Positions 1 through 10,433 of a stretch of 64,000 nucleotides of DNA are shown here, piece by piece. The number at the start of each line of letters is the position of its first letter. Position 1 is the stretch's first letter. Under the pieces are notes generated by a model. It saw only the letters and a list, made by a program, of their open reading frames with translations. It had not been told where the DNA came from and ran no database searches. Origin of the DNA: Aporrectodea caliginosa (lineage: Eukaryota > Annelida > Clitellata > Crassiclitellata > Lumbricidae); NCBI GenBank assembly GCA_020284085.1, contig JACEVL010000032.1:608501-672500 (forward strand), read 5' to 3'. The position numbers and the translations under genes were made by a program.

Positions 1-235
1 TATATAAGCGATTGATTTTCTACCATAGGCTGCATTGCTTATCCGCCGTAGGCTGCCTCTCTGTCTTAGTGGTCTTATATCGCTTGAATATTGACTTGAT
101 TACGATTTGGTTTTGGTGCATCATCAGCTGATGTCTTGAACATTAGACAACACCTGTGCGATAGACGTTGCTAGTTAATAATACCAATAGTAATACTAAT
201 AACACTAACATCAATGCTACTACTACTATTACTAC
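1..235 (+). mobile_element. 3' tail of a CR1/L2-like LINE, 5' part outside window
   Basis: The segment around 36-160 (ATTGCTTATCCGCC, GCTGCCTCTCTG, then GATTTGGTTTTGGTGC and CATCAGCTGATG) matches, in order, the stretch after the LINE reading frame at 39765-39870 on the same strand (ATTGCTTATCCACC, GTGCCTCTCTG, GATTTGATGTGCC, CAGTTGATGCC). It is therefore read as the 3' untranslated tail of the same LINE family. It runs into TAATA/ACTACT-type simple repeat, as LINE tails often do. Confidence 0.5.
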
Positions 236-295
236 AAGGCTACTATTGTACTGTATTGCATTTGGCAATTTATACAGCGCTTCTCTCAGCAAAAG

Positions 296-499
<204 letters not shown>

Positions 500-1484
500 T
501 ATAAGTTACTTAGCAATGCTATACATACACATAATTATGATTGTGGATATCGCTTTGGCGTTAACTTTGTAGGCTTAGGCCTAAGTTAGGCATCAAGTCC
601 TTTTTACGGAGTATCTCATTAAGCTCAGAGCCCTGTAAATTCTGCACTGAACAATAATTATAATAGTGATAGTGATAAAACCTAACTAGTAACTAGTGCT
701 CATGATTTGGACAGATGACATTTCATAAGATATAAGAAAGCTATAATCCACTGATGGTAAACACAGGCTGCGAAGAATCTAAGGTGGTTCTACCATGTCG
801 GTTGGAGTAAGTGATGTCGACACAGAAGTCGTGATCCGATGGGCATTCCTCTGGAGCTGGTGGATGCGTGGAACAGCTGGAGTCAGCGCTGTCGCATACA
901 GAACACCGAATGGCATTCCCTACAAGAAAAATACAGATCCCTCCGGTAAAATAGCACTTCCTAAAATAAGAATACTATTCCCCGAACGGAGTCAAAGCAG
1001 TGGCGTAACCAGAGCTTCCCAAAATTTATGCAGATTCCAACCTCTCTGAGGGGAGGGGTCTGGGAAGGGGCTGTAAGGAACTTTTTATTAGGGGGTTTGT
1101 AATGGTGCATTTTGGAGACCATCCTTTTGGTTAAAAGTAATAAAATTTTACATCAGTTCTTTGGGAAATTATATAATTTCATAATTATATCTTGCGAGGC
1201 GAAAAACTTCCTCATTCGTGCCTGAACACCCCTTGCAATCCTATTACTTTTAACCAAGTCCAAAAAACCAGACAAAGATAATTAATTATACGAGACGAAG
1301 ATACAACCGATTTGCCTCTAGTGACTAGTCTACGGGTCGGAATGTTGGCCAATGTGAAAGCAAGACAAGAAAAGAATTATTACAGCAGAAATTAGTCTAC
1401 TGAAGAAGGTCGCAGGGATTTCAAGACTTCAGAAAATAAGAAACGCTGGCATTAGACAGCATTATGGATCGAAACAACTCTGCT
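500..1484. other. Intergenic, with possible hAT-type terminus and inverted repeat
   Basis: I see no gene. At 998 there is CAGTGGCGTAACCAG, which looks like a common invertebrate DNA-transposon terminus; the opposite end was not found. TTGGTTAAAAGTAATA near 1130-1145 is matched by its reverse complement near 1240-1255, a perfect 16-bp inverted repeat with a loop of about 95 bp. An 84-codon open frame at 795-1049 runs into this transposon-like sequence and has no recognisable domain. Confidence 0.4.
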
Positions 1485-1785
1485 AGACAAAGTCGTTCAA
1501 AGAAGACTTCGATGGTTTCGACATATAGAGAGAATGCAAGTTGACCAAAAACCACACGCTGCACTACATGCAAGATTAGAAGGAAAAGACACTAAGGCAG
1601 AACCAGACAATGCTGGATAAACCATATAAATGAGGATGAAACATAACTTTGACACTAAGGGAAACAATGGACTTGACAAATGACTCAGGAAAATGGAGAT
1701 CATTTATTCGTACCCATCGCCGCCAAATGGCTGGCGTCAGAAACTGATGAGGGTGGTGATGATGATGATGATGATCCAATGCAGA
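1485..1785 (+). pseudogene. LINE ORF2 C-terminal relic ending in a (GAT)n tail
   Basis: The + strand reads QRRLRWFRHIERMQ near 1497-1540, then ARLEGKDT, and in shifted frames LRKMEIIYSYP. This is the C-terminal tail typical of many non-LTR retrotransposon ORF2 proteins (R-R-L-R-W-x-x-H-I-x-R-M followed by a G-K/R-G-R-P-type segment). At least two stops and one frameshift break it. It ends in GATGATGATGATGAT near 1757-1775, consistent with a simple-repeat LINE 3' end. The clade cannot be named from this short piece. Confidence 0.6.
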
Positions 1786-1926
1786 TACATGGCGATAGGC
1801 TTCTGACAATTTCAATATGATGATGTACAAGCATAATTATTACCAAACAATAAAATAGCAAAAATATATCTGATATAGGTCTCTTACAAGATATTTCACA
1901 AATTTGATGACTTCACATGGATTGAC

Positions 1927-2595
1927 TCTCCCTTCCTCCCTACCCTCCATTCGCTCCTCCTCCCTTTCCTCCAATCGCTCTCTTCCTCCCTTTCCTTCAT
2001 TTCGCTCTCTTCCTCCCTACCCTCCATTTCGCTCCTCTTCCTCCTTTTCCTCCATTTCGCTCCTCTTCCTCCTTTCCCTCCATTTCGCTCTCTTCCTCCC
2101 TTTCCTCCATTTCGCTCTCTTCCTCCTACCCTCCATTTCGCTCTCTTCCTCCCTTCCCTCCATTTCGCTCTCTTCCTCCCTTTCCTCCATTTCGCTCTCT
2201 TCCTCCCTACCCTCCATTCGCTCCTCTTCCTCCCTTCCTCCATTCGCTCTCTTCCTCCTTTTCCTCCATTTCGCTCTCTTCCTCCCTACCCTCCATTTCG
2301 CTCTCTTCCTCCCTACTCTCCGTTTGCTCTCTTCCTCCCTACCCTCCATTTCGCTCTCTTCCTCCTTACCCTCCATTTGCTCTCGTCCTCCAAACCTCCA
2401 TTTCGCTCTCTTCCTCCTTACCCTCCATTTTCTCCTCTTCCTCCCTTTTCCATTCTCTCTCTTCATCCCTCCCTCCATTTGGCTCTCTTCCTCCCTACCT
2501 TCCATTTGGCTCTCTTCCTCCCTTTCCTCCATTATCTCTTCTCCCTACCCTCCATTTCGCTCTTCTTCCTTTTCCTTTAATTGCTCTCTTCGAGT
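1927..2595. repeat. Polypyrimidine minisatellite, about 27-29 bp unit
   Basis: About two dozen imperfect units of the form CCCTCCATTTCGCTCTCTTC followed by CTCCCTA/TT run for about 670 bp with an almost pure C/T + strand. Unit length varies by 1-3 bases. Ser/Leu/Pro-rich (+) and Lys/Arg/Glu-rich (-) open frames across it are repeat artefacts. The strand asymmetry makes triplex (H-DNA) formation possible. Confidence 0.93.
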
Positions 2596-3028
2596 CCGAC
2601 CTCAGATAGCTGCTGCTCGACGATTGTCGCAATAGTTTCGCCAGTGGCGTCACGAGTTGGGATGAAAAATGTAAATTGTTCTTTAACCACATTCTCAGAA
2701 CCAGGGTTGTTACTGCCATCAACTTTGATAAGCAGACCGATATCTGTTCTGTGCTACTGATGTCTGCGCTCATATCAAGCAATATGTGTAGAACATGCCC
2801 GCACGACATTCTGCGATAATACCGTTTCGAGTTTACTGACCACACATTCTGAATCAACGAACTTATGTACTGGGCATTGCGTGGAACATATGACATTAGC
2901 CTACGATGATTTAAACTACTGTCGGTCTGTGATCGAAATTTCAGAAGTGCCACGAAATTTCCAGAGTCATGAGTTAGCGTCGGCGAAGGAAAATGTTTGC
3001 CGACCTCACAATAACAAAGTCTGCACAA
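2573..3028 (-). pseudogene. hAT-superfamily transposase relic (ZMYM1/DUF4371 type)
   Basis: Read on the - strand, the frame contains GNFVALLKFRSQTD, NAQYISSLIQN and LLDMSADISSTEQISVCL. These match the start of the DUF4371-type hAT transposase, in which a D-E-T-x-D-I-S-x-x-E-Q-like stretch lies in the RNase H-like fold. Near 2660 the homology changes frame: the other frame reads TGETIATIVEQQLSEVGL, the usual continuation. At least one frameshift is therefore present. The C-terminal half is gone, replaced by the pyrimidine minisatellite. I see no terminal repeats that would bound an element. Confidence 0.7.
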
Positions 3029-3109
3029 TAGAAATTCAACGAATAATAGTAATCTAGAAGGTCAATGAGTAGTCTCATCTAAACGGTTTGTGTTTTTAGA
3101 GCTGTAAAA

Positions 3110-3245
3110 ATCCTTACGCAGTTGCGTAATTATTGCGTAATGCTGTTTGGCGACACTTTGTCAGAATAAAGGTGATTAAATTCGACCCTCCTTCTTAAAC
3201 CAGACTTGGGACTGTCACCACCCAAATAAGGCAGTTGGTGAGTTT
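3110..3245 (+). repeat. SINE-like short repeat, copy 1 (diverged)
   Basis: Core CCCTCCTTCTTAAACCAGAC then TTGGGACTG and GGCAGTTGGTGAGTT. It aligns with better copies at 4690-4830 (+), 31921-32043 (+) and 14250-14350 (-). The 5' part (GTTTGGCGACACTTTGTCAG) also aligns with the 31.9 kb copy. I do not recognise the family. Confidence 0.6.
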
Positions 3246-4689
3246 AAGATTTAGTTAGGAAGAACGCCATTAATTTAGCTAAATTTGAAAAAAATAGCAA
3301 TAATATCGTAAAACTTCCTACAGGAATATATATAGGCCTATAAATATTAAACTTTCTATATTTTCTTAAATGGAAAAGCCAGATTTTCGGCTGTAAAATA
3401 ATTAAAAGATAAATTTCTTTAAATACCGTATATGTGGTCTTTTTAGGATGTAATGCATGTGCGCTTGTCAGATGCAGATAAAGGCTACTTACTTACTTAA
3501 TTATTATTGTGATTGCCAACACAGTCACCATCTGGTGACTGAATATTTTGTTGCTAAATAATCATGAATATACGAAACATTATAGGGCCTAAACATCAAA
3601 ATTATATTAATGAAACAGTCCACATTCGCTGAAAGTTTATCCAATTCAATTCAATTCAGTTTCATTTTTCGTGTAACCCACAGATTTAACCATTATGGCA
3701 GTGTACATTGTAAATACAATTAGGCTACTACAATAGGTAAATAGTTATTGTGCACTGTGCAGATATAAAATGAGAATCCTTTATAATTCGAAAACAAAAA
3801 AAGTCGAACATTGACCTATGAGATGCTATTTGGTTGCTACCGCAAAACATGTTACAATTCAGTTCAAATTTTGCACGTGGATACCTACAACCATATGGAA
3901 TCAGGGCAGCGTTGTGGAGCAGCATTATTATGACATTTTTTACAAGCAATTTTGGACCGCCCTAACATACAATCATGTCTACAGACACAGAGATGGCTTT
4001 AAGCTATGACTAAAGAGATCGTGCTGAGAAAAATGTGTTTTGGACTGTTTGATTCACTGGCGGGGGCGATCCGATTTTCTTTGCCGGAGGCGATTGGCTT
4101 TCTTCTTCTTCACTTCGTCGCAAACCTCGAAGGAACTGTTGTTGGCTGTAAACGAGAGTCTTTAATAATAGTCGTAATTTTTCATACGATGTATAGATCG
4201 GTATTGCAAGATCTTTGAAGGCACATGCAAACATATATCCCCAGTTGGAAGATACTTGTAGTCTTTTAACTGATCGTGCTCAAAAACAAATCTATATATC
4301 CTTGGCTATCTGAGGCATGTGTCACATATGATGTCCATGTTCATGTAAACATAAATCAGTAGGATACTAAGAGTTTATTTTAAACTGCTTTTTTTCTGGA
4401 CATTTTAAAAAGCGCCTTTAAACACGTCATTTAAGTTGATATGAGGCTCCGGTCTGACAGATCTAAGAGGTACTACTTCAGCTGTGCTGAGTTTGTCGAA
4501 TGAGATTGCTCTAATTAGTGTTAAAATCTGTTTCTTTTGACCTTAATAGACAGACGATGGCTTTGACCTCAGGCCGTAAATTCATAGCTTTGGCTTCAGT
4601 TGGGTCAATTAGCCGGATGTGCGCCATCTTCTACAAATGAGGAACTGCGCTATATATATACAGCTGAGTCTGTGTGAGGTTTAATTTTA
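3246..4689. other. Intergenic, AT-rich, nothing assignable
   Basis: Short TATAGG/GGCCTA-rich stretches and a (ACTT)3 run at about 3487. Open frames of 60-75 codons on both strands are overlapping, lack domains and do not join to splice sites I trust. Confidence 0.4.
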
Positions 4690-4830
4690 ATAGACAGTCT
4701 ATACGTAGCTTCTGCTTAACGACGCTGCGTCACAACGAAGACGATTAGCGTTGCCCTCCTAATTTATCTATTCTTGGGACTGGTACCATCTGAGTACGGC
4801 AGTGGCGGAGTTGACGGTTGATGTTTCGTG
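4690..4830 (+). repeat. SINE-like short repeat, copy 2
   Basis: TTAACGACGCTGCGTCAC, then GTTGCCCTCC, CTTGGGACTGGTACC and GAGTACGGCAGTGGCGGAGTT in two short blocks. It corresponds block by block to the 123-bp insertion at 31921-32043, so the homologous unit is at least 100 bp. No tail or target duplication was resolved here. Confidence 0.65.
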
Positions 4831-4983
4831 TCAAAACACGTCGCTGGTTCGGTTTCAAATGTTTCAACTTCCTTGGTTAATCCCTCTACAACTACGACCT
4901 AATAAGAACGTCAGCATTTCTGGGAAACGCTCTAAATTAAAGCTGATCTCTTTATTTACGCATTAAACAGCTCAGGACTATAC

Positions 4984-5276
4984 CATAGGCGTAGCTACAT
5001 GGAGGCACGAGGAGGCAGTTGCCTCCTCTTGCTTTTTAATATAGTGGAGTTTCAATTGAAATGACCAAGATTTTGCCAATGAATGGTCTGCGAAGTTGCC
5101 TCCTCTTGAATTGAAGAATCGAAGTCTCGTTAGGCGCCTGTGTTCCAGGTAAAAAAAAGGTCATCGGAGTTAAAATGTGAAATTTCTAAGCTATTTCTGA
5201 AAAAAGGTCATCGGGAAAATTATACACTGGTCTGTGAAGTTGCCTCCTCTTGAATTTAAGTCTGGCTACGCTCCTG
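4984..5276. mobile_element. hAT-like MITE, 293 bp, 8-bp TSD
   Basis: The element starts CATAGGCGTAGCTA and ends TGGCTACGCTCCTG, imperfect inverted repeats (10 of 14 positions). It is flanked by the perfect 8-bp direct repeat GACTATAC at 4976-4983 and 5277-5284. Eight-base duplications and CA...TG ends are the hallmarks of hAT elements. Inside, TTGCCTCCTCTTG occurs three times. There is no coding capacity, so it is a non-autonomous element. Confidence 0.8.
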
Positions 5277-5284
5277 GACTATAC

Positions 5285-6649
5285 TAAGCACGACGAGTCA
5301 GTAAAATGAACCTGAAAGGAGAATGACTGTTCGCTTGGACAAAGCGAAGAGAAGCAGCGACCAGAATAAGTGACAAGTGATTTACAAGATGTCAACGAGT
5401 TAACAGGTGGTCGGGTCTTTTGTGGCACACGATTCAAAGTATAGACCCTATACGGGAGGCACAGCAACTGAAAGCACGCGACTGTTTCTAGCAACAAAGT
5501 ATAAGAAGAATGCTACAGTTTAAATACCCAATAACTTGTTAGCAATGTATGGGGACAACAGTTTAAATACTGGGGATAACTTGTTAGCAATGTATACGGG
5601 GACATGGTGGAAGGCTGGTGCTCTGCATGAACTTAATCTCGCTAATTTGATCGAAAGTCAGCGTCCGTATCTTTGCCAGTCTGTTAGTTCACTAACACAG
5701 GTTGCAGCAAAGTTGAAGCTAATCTAGGCCTATTGGTTGTCTGCTTGCGCAGAAAATATGTTAATATAAAATTTCAATTTTTTTTACCCAAAATTAAGTT
5801 TTACTCCAAGTTTGCGATGTCTTTTAATCAGCATCGCTTTTCTGCATCCTTCAGCGCAATAATTATTAAAGATTTGAAAATCGGTCTAAAGCTGCAGGCA
5901 AGTTAAAGAATAATGCAGTCTTTATGTTCGGTTTTCCCAGAAGACAATTCCTGTATCTTTTAAAACTTATAGGCAGAAAGCACATCCCTACAGCAAATTG
6001 CATCGACTCAGCCATAGTGTGAAGAATCGTCCAAGGCTTCCGAGTCTGAGCCTGGCCTCCGATAATAATAATACTAAATAAAGAGGCACAAATGTGTGTG
6101 TCCCTAGTTTAGGCGTGAGTGGAGGGTCCTCGGCATCCGATCTTTTCTAAATACTTTTTATAGGCTGAAATTAAAAACGCCTTATCTTACTTCAAATCAA
6201 TCGGTGTAGAGATGTTGGATTTAGAGAGGATCAAAAACCCATTTCCGCACGTAGGCCTAAGCTAATTATGGCCTTTAATAACTAGCTGCACTATATATAC
6301 TGAACAGGTCTGGACAGAAGATATCAATCACGTCTAAATGAAATTGCAGATAGAGATAGAAATAAGAGAAATTAAACTTCTAGGCTAAGCATATTCGGAG
6401 AGATAAAGTTTTAGTTTAGAACTAAATCACAATAGTGACAGCAGCGAATTCCAGTCTCTGTTCAGCCATCCCATGAAAGAATCTTGGAATCGCATCACGG
6501 TTTTGGTTCACAAGGAGAGTTAGGCCTAATGAAAGCCTCAATGTCCATGCAAGCGATCTATTTAGGATCTGTAGAGTATTGAATAATAACTGAAAATATG
6601 ATATCTACATGAGTCTGCGAGCGGCCGCTAACTCTATCCAACGCAATTA
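5285..6649. other. Intergenic, no supported gene
   Basis: A small direct duplication (TTGTTAGCAATGTAT twice near 5536-5595) is present. The 63-codon frame at 5536-5727 (+) and the 72-codon frame at 5279-5497 (-) show no domain and no convincing splice sites. Confidence 0.35.
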
Positions 6650-6657
6650 GATGTCAC

Positions 6658-7200
6658 GGAGTGTGATTTTCGTTAACGATAACGATAACGAAAATGTTCG
6701 TTAACGAAAATAAAATGATTTCGTTAACGATAACTATAACTATAACTAAAAAAATATCATTAACTATAACTATAACTATAACGAAAATAACACTAACGAA
6801 AATTCATCTTTATTTTCGTTAATACAAAAAATAAAAATAGGAAGTGCAATATGGACGATTCGACATAAATGAGAACGAAAAATGCGAAATTTTATTGTGA
6901 AATTTGTCAGTTACTTTGGAAACTCGTGTATTGATGAAGCTGAATGTACCCATGCTTCAAAGGTTTTCATAGCTCTGAGTAAATTGTGAAACAGCGTATT
7001 AATACGCACAATTTTGCTAATAGACTTAATTATTGTAACTAAGTAGTAACTAAAATTAACTAAAATAAAAATCCATTAACTATAACTATAACTATAACTA
7101 AAAAATAATACTAACTATAACTATAACTATAACTAAAATAAAAATCATTAACTATAACTATAACTATAACTAAAATAAAATCTGTAGGAAAATCACACTG
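6658..7200. mobile_element. hAT-like MITE, 543 bp, filled with TAACTA/GTTAACGA hexamer repeats
   Basis: The ends carry AGTGTGATTTTC (6660-6671) and GAAAATCACACT (7188-7199), perfect inverted repeats. The flanks are the 8-bp direct repeat GATGTCAC at 6650-6657 and 7201-7208. The ends continue inward as CGTTAACGATAACG, and the interior is mostly TAACTA/ACTATA hexamers with short unique spacers (6830-7035). An 8-bp duplication points to hAT. No coding capacity. Confidence 0.8.
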
Positions 7201-7317
7201 GATGTCACACAAGTTATGTTTTGTAAACCAGGAGAAAGATCAAAGAGAAAGCTAAGTAACATTAACTTTTGCCATTTAGCGTAAGTAATGCGTGATGTCA
7301 AATTTAGATTAGACCAA

Positions 7318-7385
7318 GTCGTTTAAACTTTGTAGGCTAAGCCTATTCAGTCGTTTAAACTTTGTAGGCTAAGCATATTCAGATA
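7318..7385. repeat. Short tandem duplication, about 35 bp unit
   Basis: GTCGTTTAAACTTTGTAGGC TAAGC followed by CTATTCA or ATATTCA is present twice in direct succession. No gene is associated. Confidence 0.85.
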
Positions 7386-7472
7386 GATAAAGTTGTCGTC
7401 ATTGGCCTGTAATTTATTTCGTCGTTGTATTATTTGGCAGTAGACCATCAGATCATTAGATGTGTGGTGGTA

Positions 7473-7758
7473 AAACGTAGAACGAAAATTCCTTACACTA
7501 AAAAGCAGTTAACAAACCATTTGGAATGCAGGTTTTCATACGCAGTCCATACATTACCGTTAGGCCTACATTAATTACGTCCATTAACTACGTCAACAAA
7601 TTTTAGGCAGTTTTTAAACGTAGAACGAAAATTCCTTACACTAAAAAGCAGTTAACAAACCATTTGGAATGCAGGTTTTCATACGCAGTCCATACATTAC
7701 CGTTAGGCCTACATTAATTACGTCCATTAACTACGTCAACAAATTTTAGGCAGTTTTT
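7473..7758. repeat. Perfect 143-bp tandem duplication (2 copies)
   Basis: The unit starting AAACGTAGAACGAAAATTCC spans 7473-7615 and is repeated at 7616-7758. I find no difference between the copies. Either the duplication is very recent or it is an assembly artefact. Confidence 0.93.
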
Positions 7759-8192
7759 AACCCCTGACCTTGTCAACAACTGTCAAACATTCAAGGACCT
7801 CTGACAAAATCTTGTCAATAATTCCAGAACCACCAAAAGACACAATGGCTCAGTACATGTAAAATCACTGTCAGATATTTTTTACATTCAGAAATACAAT
7901 CTCGAATTTCGAAATATGTAATTAATGTTATCACCTGCGTTTTTGTAGTGTTCAACATTAAGAACTTTAGGCCCTAGGGCCTATGCATTTTTATTATTAA
8001 ACTTTTATAAATTTTAAACTGTAGACTATTTTACTTTCACGTAGGCTATAGATCTACATTAGGCCTACCGTTATTATACAGCGGAATTCACCACCGAAAA
8101 TTACCAGCAGCTTTATATTAAACTCTGAGTAATTATAATTTCTTTGACTGAAAGATTATCAACGTATTTCAAGAAAATACCTTGGTTTATCC
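7759..8192. other. Intergenic, AT-rich
   Basis: No open frame or repeat boundary that I can support. It contains two of the AGGCCTA-type motifs discussed in the findings. Confidence 0.35.
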
Positions 8193-8965
8193 TGTACTAG
8201 CAGTTTTTACCCGGCGTTCGCCCGGGTTTTCCTCAGCGCCCGTGTATTTGAATTTAATGACATCTTCGTCAACGCCTGTGAATTTGAATTTAACGATGTG
8301 AAAATTTTTCGTGTGTCCCTCTGGCGAATTTACGCGCTGGCTTGAAATTTGCTATATATCAACTCTCATGTAATATATACTCCCATGCAAAAATAGAATC
8401 TCAATGGCATTGAAATATGATTCACATCGAAACTTAAAATGTCCAAATATCGGAATTTAAAGTAAATTTTGAGTTGAAATATAGTTGGGTTGAGATCTAT
8501 AGAAATTGAAATGAAAACGTTCGTTAAAATTTTAGTTTGGCGAACTTTAAGTCCGATGACCTAGAAATTCTCCCGTGGTCCCCACTTCTGATGTTAAATC
8601 AACGGTCAACGTGATTGGTTGCGAATCAGAGCGTTGACCTATATGCTATGTGTGACGTAAGATTGCATATTTAATTAGCATGCGTGACGTGAACAAATGG
8701 CCTGATGGCCATGGTGTAAGAGACATAGCCTCGTCGAAAAGTTGGAAATTTAAAATGGACATATATCGGCGTTTAAATAAAATTGCGAACTGAAAATAGT
8801 CGCGTTGATCTAGACGTTGCGTAATAATGTTTTGTAAATTTTTTCAAATCGCTAAACGTTCCGTTTCGGAGCCTTTAGCCGGACAAATAAACATACATAC
8901 ATACATACATACATACATACGGAAGGACATTGTAAACAGACTAAGACTTATAATATTAGATAATT
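8193..8965 (+). mobile_element. Interspersed repeat, possibly a non-LTR-derived non-autonomous element
   Basis: It begins ACTAGCAGTTTTTACCCGGC with the small palindrome CCCGGCGTTCGCCCGGG. It continues through a paired GCCCGTGTATTTGAATTTAA / GCCTGTGAATTTGAATTTAA, and ends with ACAAATAAACATAC, a (CATA)n tract near 8890-8920 and CTTATAATATTAGATAA. This layout (CCCGG palindrome at one end, GACAAA plus a short tandem run and TATTAGAT at the other) is seen in many invertebrate repeats. Class and strand are inferences; there is no coding frame. Confidence 0.45.
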
Positions 8966-9458
8966 AATTTAACTCGCCGATAAATCTGGGAGTGAGTTCA
9001 CTTGTTGCGCAAAAACAGGTTTGATGATAAATAGTTTTTTAAAACTGAGAATGATTTGACTCTGGTTTTAATACGAGATAATTAATTGGTTGGTGAAATC
9101 CGCCGTTAGTATGCCATGCCATAATTAGCAGGTGAGGCCCCATGGAGCATTGGCCTCGAAATCCGCTATTAGGCCTAATATCGGATTCGGTTGCGAACTC
9201 GAATGTGTTTAGCCGTATTGTTGCTTAATGTTTAAGCTACCATTCTGAAGGGTTTGTGTTGATTCATTGCAAACAAATTTGCTGACGTCAATTTGTATCG
9301 AACTCCCTCCTCCTTGTCACGAATTGTCAAACCTTTCCATGCCCCTCCCCTATTTTGTTTACATAATTAATGGGCGACCCTCAAGACAGGTGTGTTGTTC
9401 ATAAGTATACACTTGTTTTAATAAATGACGATATATGTATGTTATGTATGTATGCATG
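8966..9458. other. Intergenic, nothing assignable
   Basis: Unique-looking sequence without a supported open frame. It ends in a TATG/TGTA-rich stretch into which the next MITE inserted. Confidence 0.35.
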
Positions 9459-9466
9459 TACGTATG

Positions 9467-9635
9467 CAGGGTTTAAAGTGGTGTGGGAACTGTGAGAACG
9501 GCGTTCCCACTGCTCTCGAAATTGTTTGCTTGCGTTCCCAATGCTCAGCATGCAATGGAACCATGATAACACATGCGTTCCTATAAAACTCTTCTTCAGA
9601 GTTCCCACTGCTCACCCAAACCACTTTAACCACTG
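9467..9635. mobile_element. hAT-like MITE, 169 bp, 8-bp TSD
   Basis: It begins CAGGGTTTAAAGTGGTGTGG and ends CCAAACCACTTTAACCACTG; the two are inverted repeats with a few mismatches. The perfect 8-bp duplication TACGTATG flanks it at 9459-9466 and 9636-9643. CA...TG ends plus an 8-bp duplication indicate hAT. The GTTCCCA motif recurs inside. Open frames here (69-71 codons, -) are spurious. Confidence 0.82.
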
Positions 9636-9826
9636 TACGTATGCATATTAAATTCAATTAATTTTTTTCTGTAACCGACAACATATTTACATTATTCATT
9701 CAAAGACGTTCCGGTTACCAAGTGGAGGATCCTGAAGGGATGGATGATCCCGCTAAATAGGGCCACCCAGGTAATGAAGTAAAAAAGTCCCAATAACACA
9801 TGACAGCAAGCTTACATTCGAAAACA

Positions 9827-10076
9827 GTGATGCACATATGTAGCCTATATGTATGTGTACGTGCACATGTGATGCACGTGTGATGCACGTGTATACCCTA
9901 TAGGCCCATGTAGGCTATGTGTGCGTGCACGTGTGATGCACATATGTAGCCTATATGTATGTGTACGTGCACATGTGATGCACGTGTGATGCACGTGTAT
10001 ACCCTTATAGGCCCATGTAGGCTATGTGTGCGTGCACGTGTGATGCACATGTAGCCTATATGTATGTCTGTGTGCG
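9827..10076. repeat. Minisatellite, about 104 bp unit, 2.4 copies
   Basis: GTGATGCACATATGTAGCCT starts copies at about 9827 and 9931, and a shorter variant starts near 10039. Each unit holds several nested GTGATGCACGTGT sub-repeats (alternating purine-pyrimidine). The 70-codon - strand frame across it is made of the repeat. Confidence 0.88.
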
Positions 10077-10366
10077 TACGAAGATATAGCGTCATTGGAA
10101 AATCTCCCAAACAAAAGATCTCTCTGTCAGTGCAACTATTACTATTAGTTAAGTCATATGCAAGTCTTAATTAAGTATCAAATACATTTATGAATAATAA
10201 TCAAGAAAGAGGGGTCAAGCTTAGTAGAAGCTATTAGCTTTTCTTGGCTCCTGTTGCACTGTACTTGCTGTTTCATGATTGTAACCTAAAACCTGTTCTG
10301 TGCAATAAATAAATAGGGCCTACATAAATAGGCCTACATAAAAAAAAACCAATATATCCTACTGAC

Positions 10367-10433
10367 CTTTTCCGAACCAGAATCCAGCAGCGATTATCGA
10401 AGCGACGATAACAGCAGCTGCTAACTTTGCCAT
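10367..10433 (-). CDS. Probable first coding exon of an unidentified gene (signal-anchor N-terminus)
   Basis: On the - strand an ATG in good initiation context (A at -3, G at +4; CATCATGG) opens a 22-codon frame, MAKLAAAVIVASIIAAGFWF then GK. It ends at a donor-like AAAAG|GTCAGT. The peptide is a short basic start followed by about 16 hydrophobic residues, typical of a signal peptide or N-terminal membrane anchor. The exon ends in phase 1. I could not find a following exon between 10366 and 1, so introns may be long or the rest lies outside the window. It is too short for domain recognition. The alternative is a chance frame; context and donor together make coding the better guess. Confidence 0.45.

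Noticed and set aside
1896..2635. Long Ser/Leu/Pro-rich (+) and Lys/Arg/Glu-rich (-) frames
   Set aside because: They are readings of the polypyrimidine minisatellite; the same composition occurs in several frames.
9898..10110. 70-codon His/Ile-rich - strand frame with internal repeats
   Set aside because: Its repeats equal the 104-bp DNA minisatellite; no start context or domain.
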